Positions 11,406 through 23,075 of a DNA stretch of 64,000 bases are shown piece by piece (position 1 is the first letter of the stretch; every line of letters starts with the position of its first letter). The translations under genes and the position numbers were made by a program. The stretch lies in assembly GCA_031216915.1 (NCBI GenBank), contig CM062294.1, forward strand, positions 160,659,455 to 160,723,454, in the 5' to 3' direction. The stretch comes from Pictodentalium vernedei. Lineage: Eukaryota > Mollusca > Scaphopoda > Dentaliida > Dentaliidae. The notes below the pieces were generated by a model that saw only the letters and a program-made list of their open reading frames with translations, ran no database searches and was not told the DNA's origin.

Positions 11406-12322
11406 GTTGCATTTAACATTCGAAAAACCGCATATGTAAATTGCTCGCGAAAACCATCTGTATGTCTGTTTGTGTCACTGATGATGTCAAGAGACTGGTG
11501 TCGTCAATAGTCACGTTATCCTATAATATCAACAACGTGGAACCATGGTTGTGACCTCACAACATGAATCTACACGACGGCCAGGAATACTACAATGTCA
11601 CAGTGTTGCCCATGTTCATTGTGGGCGAACATTTACTTAGAATGGTCAGTAGAACATTTACCTTATGTCCCAGATTATAATAGAATTTAAATAAGAAAAT
11701 CATCCTTCTCAAAACATATGTTAGATGGAATCCAGCTTCACCTGATATACAGGTTTTCTTCCAATACGTACAGTTCATTCCCATATTAGTCTGCGAAAAA
11801 AACGATAATGACATTAAATTAAATCAGACTTGATGTGAGATTTAAAATTTTGCAACCAATTTTATGAAAAAGACCCTGTTCTGTGTTTCTAAAAAAACAA
11901 AGACACATAGAGTTCTCCATCCTTTCTTTTACAGATTATACCTTAAATAAGTAGTTTTATTATCTCAATTATGGAGTGCATATGTTTCCGGGAAGGGATT
12001 GGGGAAATGAAAACTACGTCCCCCACCTTGCCTGTAAATCTGTTTTCGAGGATGTCCGCTAACTGTCAAATGCAAGATATTCTCGACCTCATCCTCATCA
12101 AAACTAATTATGCACAGATGCTTTGCGAACATTCCCGATTCGGGAGGTGATTTGTCATGATCGTGGTGGCTCAAGGCTAAAATATTCCAACTACGTAGCC
12201 GTCGAAGACATATTTGGATGATAGAGTTGGAATATCCTTCAGTCGAGATTAGAGTTAAAAAACTCAAGACTTCTTGAAAAGTTGTGGATAAATAAAATAT
12301 ATATGAAGCAAGTCTACAGTCA
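11406..12322. other. no gene recognised
   Basis: The inverted spacer copy occupies 11405-11455. The rest has no supported feature; a possible 49-bp minus-strand exon at 11742-11790 is discussed under rejected items. Confidence 0.4.
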
Positions 12323-12908
12323 TCAGAGAGGCATCATTACTGATCCTTGACCATAAGGAACAGTAGGTCTGATGTTCCTGGGAGCGAGAGCAGTATTTCT
12401 ATGTCCCCACACTCTCATGCGACTATCTGTGACGTGAAGCAGGAACCTACTCTCGTCTGACCAATTGACTCTCCCCCACATCCTAGGATTCCAATCTTGT
12501 CGTGCCACACATCACTCCAAACGTCGTCACTGATGTTAGTCGGATAGAGCTGGACGCTTGCTGACCCTTCTGGGACTCATACCCAGTTTTTTGAGACGGT
12601 GTCGGACAAATCGGTTGCACAAATGCCTGTCGGGGAGCCAATGGCGTTTCAAAACCCAACCTGAAGCAAATGGTTCACATCAAATGAGGAGTGCCAGACT
12701 CCAATCTTCCCGAGGAACGGTTTTTTGGGGTTTGTCCACCCCTTGATCTGTCCTTAACATCGTTGGTTTGTTAATGTTTTCGGACAAGTTTGTTGATTAC
12801 AGAATGACAATAGCTAAATTGCCTTCCAATAGCTTTGAATGACATGCCTTTTGCATACATGCCAACGATTTGCCATCTTAGTCCCTCTGACTGTCTTCTC
12901 CTTGCCAT
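12323..12908 (-). pseudogene. Tc1/mariner-family transposase relic, 3' truncated
   Basis: Starts at 12908 with MARRRQSEGLRWQIVGMYAKG and a helix-turn-helix block FKAIGRQFSYCHSVINKLVRKH. Decayed linker follows (NRFVRHRLKKLG-like in mixed frames), then the catalytic region opens with VNWSDESRFLLHVTDSRMRVW (12475-12415), where SDESRF holds the first catalytic Asp. The sequence stops near QGSVM, before the second Asp and the final Asp/Glu. Frameshifts lie between 12775 and 12510. No terminal repeats were recognised. Dead copy. Confidence 0.85.
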
Positions 12909-13536
12909 GTAAACATTTATTGATAAAAGAAGTGACAAATTTTCTTGTTGTATACTCATATATTGCATGTGGATGATAGTGTTTTTGTGACATTCGTGGG
13001 TAGCGTGCTTCACGTGGACGAGAGGATGTGTTTGGGGTACGCTGTCAACCAGAAACATCATGTTGCACTAGATGAAATATACTGCAATACATTGCAATCA
13101 TTAAAACATAATAATCAGTAACAGAAACTTCAATGTCATGAAACATTTCAGGGGTGCTTAATTAAGTTCCAGGTGTATATTTTAATCTTGACATTTAGAT
13201 TTGCAAATAAGGTCTAGACATAGCAACATTTTAATGTCGGTGGCCCTGCCCGTGAAGTAGAAGGTCCTTGTGAAAATTTACTTTGGTACATGAATACCGT
13301 ATATTTCCCCCAAATACACATATACACCAGACTAAATGTCTAGTAAACCTGGGTATATTTAGAGAGAGTCCACTGTTTTATCATCATATTTTGACGTGGT
13401 GTCAGAACCTTAGAGCCGAAAGCTTCAGCTAACCTGTACACTTAGACACACTTCAGTTGACTCTCGCGCTCCCCTAATCACATGTTTTGAATCCACATTG
13501 TATTCCTGATCAAGTGCCAAAATGTCAAGGCTGCAG
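12909..13536. other. no gene recognised
   Basis: Spacer upstream of the transposase relic. No exon or repeat supported. Confidence 0.4.
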
Positions 13537-13776
13537 TACAGTCGCCGTGAACTGGACGTAAAACACGCGTGAGTAGTAATGTTCACACATGCGTTTACCA
13601 GGTAATAAAAATCATAGGTAGCAAAAGTTTAATTATTAAAGCCCCGGGTTGTATCCGGTGCTTCATTAACTAAATTTTTTATGATTATTCCTATAAATAG
13701 TGTTAAGAATGTAATATTATTGCGTCCATGATAATATTGCTCATTCCTGTAAAGTGACCAGTCCACGGCGGCTGTA
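13537..13776 (+). mobile_element. MITE family B, copy 2
   Basis: TACAGTCGCCGTGAACTGGA at the left, TGACCAGTCCACGGCGGCTG + TA at the right. 240 bp including TA, ends inverted over about 22 bp. The interior shares TTTACCAGGTAATA, AGTTTAATTA and GTAATATTATTGCGTCCATG with the copy at 14877. Probably Tc1/mariner-mobilised (TA flanks). Confidence 0.88.
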
Positions 13777-13980
13777 CCGTTTTATAATCAAGAAAGATGC
13801 TATTGTATGTTCCGCTTGCCCGAGTTTGTTTCTTGACTCGCTAACCGTAGCTTTGAATTATTCACGTTTCTGAAAATACAAATTACAAAAGCGACACTGA
13901 GATGTCTAAATCACCTAGCACTCTTGCCATGAACATGATATTTAAATCGGTCTGAAGTAGAATCATACGAAATCACTCAC

Positions 13981-14195
13981 CGAACAATTCACAAATAACC
14001 GGCTCGTTTCCAGAACTATCAACAGATATCCACCTGCCATCCTGTTTGCTCATTTGAGCATATGTTGAGGCTGATTTTGGATTTCCATTTCTCCAATTGA
14101 CCCATGGCAATGTTTGCCCTGCAAGTGTTTCCCAATCGCCTGTAACAGCATCCTTCTTGATCCCAATCCACCAGTTAGACGTTCCAAAATTGGCT
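13981..14195 (-). CDS. C-type lectin domain exon (host gene, internal or near-terminal exon)
   Basis: A 215-bp open segment on the minus strand, bounded by an acceptor (TATAATTACAG at 14206-14196) and a donor (G|GTGAGT, intron from 13980). It encodes 71 residues beginning ANFGTSNWWIGIKKDAVTGD, with WETLAG, LPWVNWRNGNP, DGRWISVD and ending EPVICELF. This is the second half of a C-type lectin-like fold: the WIG core strand, the WVNW..G.P loop region, the GRW.. strand and the final ICE cysteine. The usual EPN/QPD sugar motif is not obvious; GNP follows WRN. One base precedes the first full codon and one follows the last. The first half of the domain should be upstream (coordinates above 14195) but I could not find it. 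Molluscan lectins of this type are secreted or membrane-bound recognition proteins; that role is inferred. Confidence 0.85.
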
Positions 14196-14876
14196 CTGTA
14201 ATTATATGTATATTACATAAAGGCTACTCGGAACTAATAAAAACCGAGACTCTGGGGGGAAATGATATCATAGGAAATAATATAGTCCATGGTAGTCAGA
14301 CTACTACCCAAAGCAGAAATAGTAGCTGTCACGACAGTGCAGTGAGAGGACTAGCGGCCATTGCTATTACTATTAGCGTGACACTTCATCCGCCAAATAT
14401 AGGTCATGTAGAGTATTGACTTTGCCCACTGTCGGAACTTCCGTGTTTTGAAACAAAGAGTTATAGTTTTTTTCTTCAAAAAGTTATGGACGTATCTAAA
14501 GGGTCTTGGTTTTGTGGGCATTCTCCCTCTCTGCGTTTCCATCTGCTACATATGGATTTCTAACTACATAAAGAATTCGAAGGCACCCGCCACTTTTGTG
14601 ATCGGGGTATATGCCCTGTGAGATGTAGAGTTAGACCTCGTCCCTTGAGCTCAACAAGGCAACATTTGCAAAGCCCTAGCATAGTAGATGATGCCACGTT
14701 GCACTAGCGGAAGGAACTGTTGACTTCAGTTAAATAACCCAATGAAATGCTGTAAACGTCCCTGCATGTCTTTTAGAAACTGTCATGTCCACATGTAACA
14801 AGTCACGAACTCTACGTTCAAGAGACATAACATTATCAACTGTCTGTCGTTTGAGGCTTAAATTTTCTAACTATAG
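14196..14876 (-). other. probable intron of the lectin gene
   Basis: Follows from the acceptor at 14196. The sequence has no other supported exon; the plus-strand reading frame across the exon is a shadow. Confidence 0.5.
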
Positions 14877-15088
14877 TATAGTCGCCGTGGACTGGTCATA
14901 TTCCACGCATGTGGATGAAATGTCAACGCCTGAATTTACCAGGTAATACAAATAATCAGCAACAAAATCTTAATTAATTGAAGTTTGATGATTATTTATA
15001 TTATTAATGTTTGGAATCTAATATTATTGCGTCCGTGAAAATATTGACCAACTGTGGAAAGTGACCGGTCCACGGCGGCAGTACTGTA
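14877..15088 (+). mobile_element. MITE family B, copy 3
   Basis: Left TATAGTCGCCGTGGACTGGT, right GTGACCGGTCCACGGCGGCA. The interior is nearly collinear with copy 2: TTTACCAGGTAATACAA, TTAATTAATTGAAG, CTAATATTATTGCGTCCGTG. With copy 2 it brackets the lectin exon, so both are probably intronic. Confidence 0.85.
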
Positions 15089-16670
15089 TTCAACATTTAG
15101 CCAGGATTGGGGAGCAAGACACACACCTACCCCTAACCCCACCAGAAGATCCTTTGGGTTAATCTTGTAAAGGCGAAACGAATATTTACCCAAATGGACC
15201 TGTGTGATATGTAAAAGAATAATACATCAAACCATATCGCAAAGGTGTATAACGCATTCACATCCAAATATTTATCTAAATCACAATGCCCTATTGTAGT
15301 TCATTAAGATACAAGTACTTGAATCAGCTAAAGAAATGACTTCAAGAAAGAAAAGAAGAAAAATAACTTTGAAATTATAATTAAAGGCAAATTGCTAATT
15401 CATTGCAAAAGGCAGGGAAACCTCTTCCATGGCAACAGTAACGTACTAAGAATGCCCGAACAAAATGTTTTGAGCTATTTCGAATATATTTGTCATCCCA
15501 TTGATAGTCATTTTAACATCTGTCCATGTGTGTAGGGAAATTGTACTAAGAGCGTTTGTCTTACAAAACTTATGTATTCAATTCATAACTACTTGCATAC
15601 AGCATGTGTCAGGGACACCTGATACAAAGTCTGTATCATGTAACTGTAGTACGCAACTGTATGTTTAGTTACAATTTGTTAACATTACTATTTATAGAGC
15701 ATTACAAGCTTCCAAAAGCTTTTGATGGAGATAGTATATATTTCTTAAACGGAAATAAAAAAACACTTCCCAAATGTATAATTATTATATTATGCAACTG
15801 TATTGTGTTTACTTTTCTGCATCCGGATTACTGGAAACAAAAACTGGTTAACAAAAACGGACAATTTCCCTTAGATAAACAGGTGTTCCATACTCTCCAT
15901 TCCCTTTTCCTGAGGTGGGTGGCAGTTATACAGCCAGCTGGCTATGTCACCTCCCTGCAGAAGACAAATATGTAGCTTCATAAATCCTAGATGTAATATA
16001 ATATTTATACTATTTATTGTTTCTTGGCAATTATGTTATAAACATTTATTATAATGTCTTTTGCAAATAAAGTTATTACTTACTTACTTACTTCGTCCCA
16101 CGGGTTATTAACTACTTTAAAGTAATTTTGCTTTAAAGTTTATTTTCGATAAGTTTGTAAATTTACCACTTTTAAAGAAACAACGTTTTTTTATAGAATC
16201 GCAACTTGTAATTGTTCTTTCATAGTTCGTGTTATAGCCAAAGCTGTGGTTGGTATCTCCACTGGCATATATTCGTGTTGGGAAACGTGTTCATTGTGCC
16301 AGTAATTGGCACGCATTGTGCTTCGAATAATAACACGTGTTAAATTGTGCCCTCGCGGTGTGTGTTATTTTGTGCCATTATTTGGTACGTGGTACTCGTC
16401 GTTTCCACTATCTGCACAACTTTAATTTAGTACGCAAAAGTACGTGTTTAAAATTGCTTGTTTGCAAACTCTATTAACTGGAGGTATAATCATTTCTCAA
16501 CTAATTTTAATAATTCAAATTTAGTAATCTAAACAACAATAACAAATAGGTGTGAACAGTTTGGTATCTTCGAGTTCTTAATATTCTGGCCCTGTGGTTG
16601 GTGGTTATTGGTGTCATAATAGTATGCCAGATTTTGTGGTATCGGGAACAGGAAGTACTCAAGCGGCGTT
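15089..16670. other. no gene recognised; AATAAA and (TTAC)n tail near 16070
   Basis: A plus-strand open stretch 15604-15975 (123 codons, no recognised motif) is followed by AATAAA at 16066-16071 and (TTAC)n at 16074-16092. That could be the 3' end of a retroposed transcript or a decayed LINE, but the peptide matches nothing I know. Confidence 0.3.
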
Positions 16671-19330
16671 GTGATAATTTACACTAAAACAGATATGCAC
16701 CTTGTGGGTGTAAGGAACCGTACAGATCAGAGGCGTTTTGATACTGGATACGCAAATATACGAACCTTGTTTAATCAACATTCAGATGAACTTTGTGATA
16801 CGAACATTTGTGATATGATCTTTTCCAAATACAAATATAACCATCTAAGATGAGACTATGACGTGGCACAGTTAAATATGGAAAAGCCAGCACTAGGATC
16901 AGAACCGCAGTTGTCCCACTAAATTGTTGATGCATCTGGCAGAGTCAGTCGTTTCAGACGCTGGGTCACATAAGTGTTTTGTTGGTGCCAAGACCAGGAT
17001 AAGCTATAGCAAAAATCGACTACATGTCTGATGTGAAAACTCCAAGAGCTCAGATACAAATCTGGGAAGCGAAACAGAAGACCAATATAATCAGGCTAAC
17101 AGATTTTTGTTGAAAGAGAAGGAAGAGATACGTCAGCTTCGTAACCAGAAACAAGCTCAAACTTCAAACTTTAGATATTAGTGTCATTAAAAATTAAACA
17201 AGTAGTCGATAATTATGTACTACAAAACTACTTCGATGGAATAGTTAAAATTTCAAACAAGGACAGCAAAGAACAGTAGAAGTAGGAATCATGTGTTTTT
17301 CAGACAAGTTTTATCAGAAATTTGTTGAGAATTATCAGCAAAATTCCTCGTTCATGAAGTATAAAAATATGGTTTCAGAGGGGGTGGGGGGGGGGGGGGA
17401 CCTGACGAATCTCCAATTCAAGGTTATGGGAACTGTACATCGAGCACAATGGAAACAAAGGGATGAGGAGTGGGAAGTATTGCAAAACTTTAGAATAAAA
17501 TACAATGCTAGATATCAGGCAGTGGAGAGAGCTTTTGGATCTCAATTAGATGACACAGTGGAAAATGGCACATATTTGATCAAACATTGAAATATGCTCC
17601 ATCACAGTTGCCGGAATGGTAAACACAATCAGCATTTGGAGAGCTAACAATGCTCATGCTGGATCAAATAATTTGCATTGGTCCTACTGCTACAGGGAAA
17701 GAGTGAATTGAAGGGGAAACCCTGTTTTGTTTAGATTATCATCAGAATGGAATCAAGAAAGAATCAAAACAAAAACAAAAACAAATACAGGTTTTAACCT
17801 CAGCATCAAAGAATTTGATAGCAATCCAAATACTTTAAAAAAACAGATAAAAACATTTGAACATCACTGCATGAGAAATGGAATTTGCATCAAGTGAAAG
17901 AGATTATTGACAACTAAAAGCACTGAGTATGGGGTGGCCGATTTCATTTTCATCACAACCAGAAACATCTCCCATGTGATTGGGGTAGTCAGAAAAAAGA
18001 CATTAAATTAAATTATACATGTGGATCATTCTGTCTTCAAGTTATCTGCAATACAAGAAAAAAAGGAGACTGTGTCTGGATATGGGGAATGCCTTCTCGA
18101 TATAGTTTATATATATGTGTTCAAGGAGAAAAGTAATGATGTAGTGGTACAAAAACAACTTGCTGACTACTTTTGGGATATATTATACAACAGTAGTATG
18201 TAATGTGGTTTTCACCCCATCTGGGTGACCCCCAGTGGACGATCTCGGAAGTAACGTGATGTCATGTGATCCAGTAGCGGCATGTTTCGTTGTCATCGTA
18301 ACCCGCGTGGGCGGCCATTTTGTGACGTTATTACCATAGTGGTGCTAGTGCACATGTGCAGCATGTGTTGATAGGGTGATACATGCTTCGATCGTCAATT
18401 TTGTATACTGGAGGCCACCCTCTTGGTTTCTATGGTAGCACGTGATAGCTATGTTACCTAAATAGGACAGAGGCATGTTTGGAGGGTGTGTTCGAATGAA
18501 TAGGAGTAAATCCCCAATTTGTAGAATTACCCAAACAGACCCGATAATCCCACCAAATCACCAAACACGACATTATTTGATATCAAGCCCTCCCCCCCCC
18601 CCCCACACCCCAGAATCCTTATTAGGATCGCCATACCATGGCTTATAATATAGTAGCACATAGCACTGAGAGGGGCCCCGGTGGGTAAGTTATATTGAAC
18701 TAGAGTAAATAGAATTACCACATCCAACCCGATAATTGCTTATTCTGGGGGACACTATGGTATATGGTAGTGACGTCACAACGTGGCCACTCATGCGGGT
18801 TACCATGACAACCAAACATGACGCCATTGGGTCACGTCACATTATGTCACTTCCAGGGTCATCCACCTGGGTCATCCAAATGTGGGGTGAAAACCACATT
18901 ACATACCACCTTCAGCAGTGATTTGAATTTAAATCTAACATGGAAAGATCTAGCCACACTAGATAAGGCATACTGACAGACAATGTATGAGAACCACGTT
19001 GGTTAAAAAAAATGGGGTTAGACCAAAGCGAAGTCAGTTTTATCACAAAAGATTTAGTCACTAGGCAATGGAGGAACGGCAAGAGAAGCCAATGGAAACT
19101 GGTATCTAACGGCATCAACATGAAAGGGTGCATGTGATAAACAAAGATACTTGGGATACATTAATTTATCACACGTGTGGGAAGCATGGGCAAATGGCAA
19201 AGGACTGTAAAGTGTGGCAACTGGGGAAAAGGAATGTAACGCTGTCTTGTCTTTTAACCAACAACATAAGGGTCGTTTTTGGTGTGGACAATTACATTTC
19301 ATGAAAATGTGTTGGCAAACGTGGAACAAA
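16671..19330 (+). pseudogene. possible gag-like retroelement relic, split by a foldback element
   Basis: Plus-strand fragments: 17291-17590 (charged, WKQRDEEWEVLQNFRIKYNA), 18021-18203 (ETVSGYGECLLDIVYIYVF) and 19165-19210, which reads YHTCGKHGQMAKDC. The last resembles a CCHC zinc knuckle whose first Cys is Tyr and whose His is Gln. A second Cys-containing block (FWCGQLHFMKMC) follows near 19275. A foldback element occupies 18199-18903 between the fragments. Spacing suits a gag-type protein, but no protease, RT or integrase was seen. Could also be an unrelated decayed gene. Confidence 0.3.
18199..18903. mobile_element. 705-bp foldback element of the repeat F family, TA-flanked
   Basis: Left end TGTAATGTGGTTTTCACCCC, right end GGGGTGAAAACCACATTACA: exact 20-bp inverted termini flanked by TA (18197-18198 and 18904-18905). 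The arms continue as a weaker inverted repeat (GACCCCCAGTGG...GGAAGTAACGTGATGTCA versus TGTCACTTCCAGGGTCATCCACCTGGGTCATCC). The left arm equals repeat F in minus orientation. C-rich tract at 18592-18604 near the middle. Non-coding. Confidence 0.85.
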
Positions 19331-19695
19331 CAGGTTCTATTCAGGTAAATAGATCACATTGTAGGGACATAGAATACACATACAATCCCCTCTCGAGAGA
19401 ATTTATGCCACAACATTTTTCTGATAGGCACATCATTATAGTTTGGAGATATGAATGTTGCCCAGAGTATCTCTGGGGCAAAACATCATTTTTCATATGT
19501 TTTCCACAAGTACTGAGCCATTTTTGGTTCATTTGTTGGAAGACATCTGCCGAATCTTACCACTTTTTATACATTAAAACATAAAAACTTTCAGATTTTC
19601 TTGCGTCACGTGGTAACGAACTACCATTGATGCGTTAGAGTTTTGCTGATTCAGCAAAGTTATCTACTTCAATTAGGTATGAAATTTTTTCATGT
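19331..19695. other. no gene recognised
   Basis: Sequence from about 19630 is collinear with the reverse complement of 23400-23470, so it belongs to the 3' flank of the unknown ORF element. The remainder is unassigned. Confidence 0.35.
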
Positions 19696-19944
19696 TTAGA
19701 AGTACAGCATTTTTGGCATTTTAATAATGGCTGGGGTGTTTTCAATCCTGTGGTACGCCGATGTGTCTAATGTGTGGTCATTTTTTAGAAGAGCAAGAGA
19801 AAATAAAATCCCATCTACAAAAGAATGTCTAACAGATTTAATGTCCAACATAAATGACAGGGACCACTTTTCCCGTCCAGTAGACTCACAATGTCTCAAA
19901 TATAAAACGTTGTTGTATAATGATCTTTCAGTCAGTTCAACCAT
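19696..19944 (-). CDS. unknown ORF, copy B (mobile-element associated)
   Basis: Open for 82 codons on the minus strand and ending in a stop after MPKMLYF. Its middle, NVLYLRHCESTGREKWSLSF, aligns with the ORF at 23176-23406, about half the residues being identical over 73 positions. Differences concentrate at third codon positions (ACT/ACA, TTT/TTC, TCT/TCG, TAC/TAT, AAC/AAT, ACC/ACT), which suggests selection on protein in this frame before decay. Homology extends upstream in DNA to about 19990, with a frame break near 19950. Repeat F lies upstream in both copies. Function unknown; I recognise no family. Confidence 0.5.
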   Translation of the reverse strand: MVELTERSLYNNVLYLRHCESTGREKWSLSFMLDIKSVRHSFVDGILFSLALLKNDHTLDTSAYHRIENTPAIIKMPKMLYF

Positions 19945-20029
19945 AAAGAAACTCTTCGAAATTCCCCCTTTAAAAATATATAATTCTCATAAGTAGTAGG
20001 GGAGAGATAGGTCTTCGCTTTTTGGATGG

Positions 20030-20430
20030 AACCTGCAATGGATCCAGGAAGTGACATCATAGTTACGTCACCCTGCTATGTCATTTCTGGTTGTCATGGT
20101 AGCACATGTAAACAACTATCTTGAGACGCCATCACCATAGTGATACACGGAGGCAGTGTGCATGTGCAGCACATGTTAAATTGACACATGTTTTTTGTGG
20201 TTCATTTTGTATATTAAGGCCGCCATCTTTGTTTATAAGGTAGCACGAGGATGCTATGAGGCCCACAGGTACACAACAGGATGAAGTGTGTTCTGAGGGT
20301 GTGTTTATTTGAATTAGAATAAATCTAATTACCTAAATGGACCCGATTCACCCTAAATATCCCAAAACACCCAGAGTCACTTTATTTGGTACGATTCCCC
20401 TAGAATCCTGATTTTTATCCAATAATGCCC
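20030..20430 (-). repeat. dispersed repeat F, copy 3
   Basis: Reads inverted relative to the 8450 copy: GATCCAGGAAGTGACATCAT, GGTTGTCATGGTAGCACATG, 'TTCATTTTGTATATTAAGGCCGCCATCTT', GGTGTGTTTATTTGAATTAG. It resembles the entire left arm of the 18199-18903 foldback, including the AAATGGACCCGATTCACCC stretch. Confidence 0.7.
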
Positions 20431-20904
20431 TGCACTCAATAATACTCTTCTGTACAAGTTCGGAGTTTCACAAAATTCTCGGTTGCTGTCTAAAATTATC
20501 CTGACAACTATTTATTTTTATTTTTTTTTTTCTTGAAAGGTTGTACACATCGGCATGATGTAATGCACACCAAAGAGTTGGCTGAACCAGTCTGAGAACA
20601 AAGATATATCTGCACCTGCACAACTAGCACCATTTTATAAATTTAATGTAAGCGGATATTTGTATAGGCGTGGTATTAATATAGGCTTTATGTAGCCTGT
20701 TCACCAACCCTAATTTCGTTTTGAACAAATAAAATTACAGTTTTAAAAAAAAAATAACTATTTATTTGGCAAGTATTTTCCTACTAAATCCTCGGCTTCT
20801 ATCTATTCTGGATATGATGCTCTACTCAACATTCATGGACCTCTACTATCTATTCTACTAATATGTAATGGTTTCTACTTTGGAATACCTATTTTAATTT
20901 CACA
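20431..20904. other. no gene recognised
   Basis: AT-rich; contains A/T homopolymers (20517-20531, 20741-20754). No feature supported. Confidence 0.35.
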
Positions 20905-21120
20905 GATATGTCTATGTGCTAGTACACAGGGTATAATACTGTGTAGCCTTCGCATTCAGCACCTGGACACACGCTTAATGTGCTAATATGTGCTTGTGTG
21001 CTATTGCACAATGTGGTATATCGCATATGGCACATGGCCACACGCTAGATGTGCTGATATGTGCTTGTGGGGCAGTGCACAATGTGCGTATAACACATGC
21101 AGCACGTTGGCACACACAGT
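20905..21120 (-). repeat. minisatellite, inverted counterpart of 5985-6330
   Basis: Units of about 100 bp: GCACATGGCCACACGCTAGA, TGTGCTGATATGTGCTTGTG, CACAATGTG.TATA. Three units are visible, with the same words as 5985-6330 read on the other strand. Confidence 0.6.
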
Positions 21121-21282
21121 ACCTTTTACATGATACCTTTTGAAGGACAGTTGTAGTCGAAAGTTGCGGTTCTTAAATCCGGTTACTTCATGCTACTTCC
21201 GGGTAATTATGTGGGAAAGGTAAACAAAAGGGGGTGAACTTGGTTGTCGGCTCATTTGAGTCGTTGAGTGAAAACATGCGCA

Positions 21283-21430
21283 TTTTGACTCTGTGGATAC
21301 TGTGCTAAGATGTTTACCTAAACGGACAGCTGAGAGAGGCGTGGAGACTATTACTGTCCATGAAGATCGTCGCTCATTCGTGAGGTTCCTTCGCGGAGAG
21401 ATGCCGAAGAGCTGCTACCGTTATAAGGTC
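21283..21430 (+). repeat. dispersed repeat G, copy 2
   Basis: CTGTGGATACTGTGCTAAGA + TGTTTACCTAAACGGACAGC + ACTGTCCATGAAGATCGTCG matches copies at 5682 (minus) and 22570 (minus). The translation ETITVHEDRRSFVRFLRGEM parallels the reading of copy 3. With copy 3 it forms an inverted pair around 21431-22540. Confidence 0.6.
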
Positions 21431-22539
21431 CAATTCTTCTTTTTGACTGAGTTTCTATTGAACATTTGTGTGAATTAGGTTCTTCCAAAAATTCGTAATG
21501 TATCTTATTTATTCATTCCATCCTCGATATATCTATTCAAAATCGTTTCGGTAATCAATGTAGGCACGTCTGACGATACCTTCCGTTCAATCGTCCCCTG
21601 GTTCTGGTTCTTCTTCTGCAGGTTATTCATCGACTCATCGAATATCGAGTCTCCCATCAGTGAAGATGGTAAACAATGACAACAGGATTGCATTGCGTCC
21701 GCCTTCTTCGAAGGTCGGATCACAAATGGCAATTTTGTTTCCAGCACATCCTTTTATAGGTCGAGGATATCTGGCAAAACATTGACAACGGGCTTTAGCA
21801 ACCTCCCGAAAATCCTTCTTCCAGTGTGATCCGTATTTTCCGTCGATAAGATAGTTTATCCTTTGGTAAGGTTATCCTCATAATCTGGTGCTTGTATGGA
21901 CTCAGCTGAGTTCTATCGAATTTGGTTACTGACACATTATAATCCTATGTGTTCCTGGTAGAAACGCATATGCATTCTATCAAATCATCATTAGCTGCTT
22001 TGATCACGGTCTCTGCTTCATGTCGGTCAGTGAGAGATAGAAATTGCACTAGTTTTCTATTTCCCATTAGTCTTCCGGTGTTCTTTAGTGTTTCCGATTG
22101 CATCATGGGGCAGTAATCATCTTCGTGTCTTTTACATGTAAAGCTCCTGGAAAACTTTTTTTCCACCGCGCTCGCTCCAGTGAACTTTCATATCCTTAAT
22201 CTTTGGTGTGGAAAGAACAAATGAGTAGGTGGTGCCAGATACATCCATTTTATACTGTTATTAGGGCCAGAACTTGAATAATGAGCCATGAGAGGAAATG
22301 GCATTTCCTTAAAAGATCTCTCTTTATATCAGTAGAAATCCCGTATGGCTTCAGCTCTCATATCACTATCAGGTCACTGTATTCCATGGCAATCAGTAGT
22401 ATTCTGTCGTCGGTGATGTGGTTTGCACATCTACAAAAAAAGTAATCAAATCTTCACATCCTGCCTGTCCCTTCTTTGTCAATATCTCACAAAAACTGCA
22501 ATGCTTATATATTTCTCTCTACCAACGATAGCAGGATTT
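21431..22539 (-). other. interior between inverted G repeats; weak minus-strand open stretches
   Basis: Minus-strand stretches 21747-21505 and 22166-21945 (KRHEDDYCPMMQSETLKNTG) are open but match no family I know. If the G repeats are terminal, this is the interior of an approx. 1.4-kb element. Confidence 0.3.
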
Positions 22540-22690
22540 CAGCTTCTTTCTGTGAAGGGTCTACATGAATGAGCTCCGATCTTCGTGGACAATTATGGTC
22601 TTCATATCTCTTTCTATTGTCTGTTGGAGTAAACATCTTGGCACAATATCGTCAGAGCCGAGACAAAAAAGAGGATTCTGGTGGAATCCG
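22540..22690 (-). repeat. dispersed repeat G, copy 3
   Basis: Minus strand: GACGATATTGTGCCAAGATG, TTTACTCCAACAGACAATAG, 'ATAATTGTCCACGAAGATCGGAGCTCATT', then GCTGAAATCCTGCTATCG. Translation TIIVHEDRSSF parallels copy 2. Confidence 0.6.
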
Positions 22691-22714
22691 TACCACATGA
22701 AGCGATTTGTTTTT

Positions 22715-23075
22715 GTTTTTTTGTGATTTGCAGTGATTGTCGGTCTATACAGGTAATGACATTTATTCCATTTCAGACGAACGAAACCTCAGAACATATC
22801 CACGTCTTGTCGTGGGCCTATGGGTCACATAGCAACTATGCCCTACCGTAGAAACCAAGATGCTTGGATCCGGTATACAAAATGGAATGACAGAAACCTG
22901 TGTCACCTAATAACACGCGCCGCGCCGCGCCGCGCCGCGCCGCGCCGCGCATATACACGGTCACCACGTATCACTGTGGTGATGGCACCACAAGCTGGGC
23001 GCTTACGCCGGCTATCATGACAACCGTGACATAGCCGTGTGACGAGACTATGGCGTCACTTCCGGGATCCTTTGC
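22715..23075 (+). repeat. dispersed repeat F, copy 4, with an internal pentanucleotide expansion
   Basis: GGGTCACATAGCAACTATGC, 'TATACAAAATGGAATGACAGAAACCTGTGTCACCTAATAACACGC', then GGCTATCATGACAACCGTGA and GGCGTCACTTCCGGGATCC. A (GCGCC)n run at 22917-22950 (about 7 units) sits where copies 1 and 5 have short unique sequence. The unknown ORF follows about 100 bases downstream. Confidence 0.7.

Noticed and set aside
11742..11790. Possible 49-bp minus-strand exon (acceptor TTTTTTTCGCAG, donor G|GTGAAG) encoding TNMGMNCTYWKKTCIS
   Set aside because: Splice signals are plausible, but joined to the lectin exon in phase it meets a stop at once, and so short a segment can arise by chance. It could be a terminal exon; transcript data would decide.
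12323..12908. Active transposase
   Set aside because: Truncated before the second catalytic residue and frameshifted.
15604..15975. 123-codon plus-strand ORF followed by AATAAA
   Set aside because: No recognisable family, no clear splice site and no conserved copy; kept only as an unassigned note.
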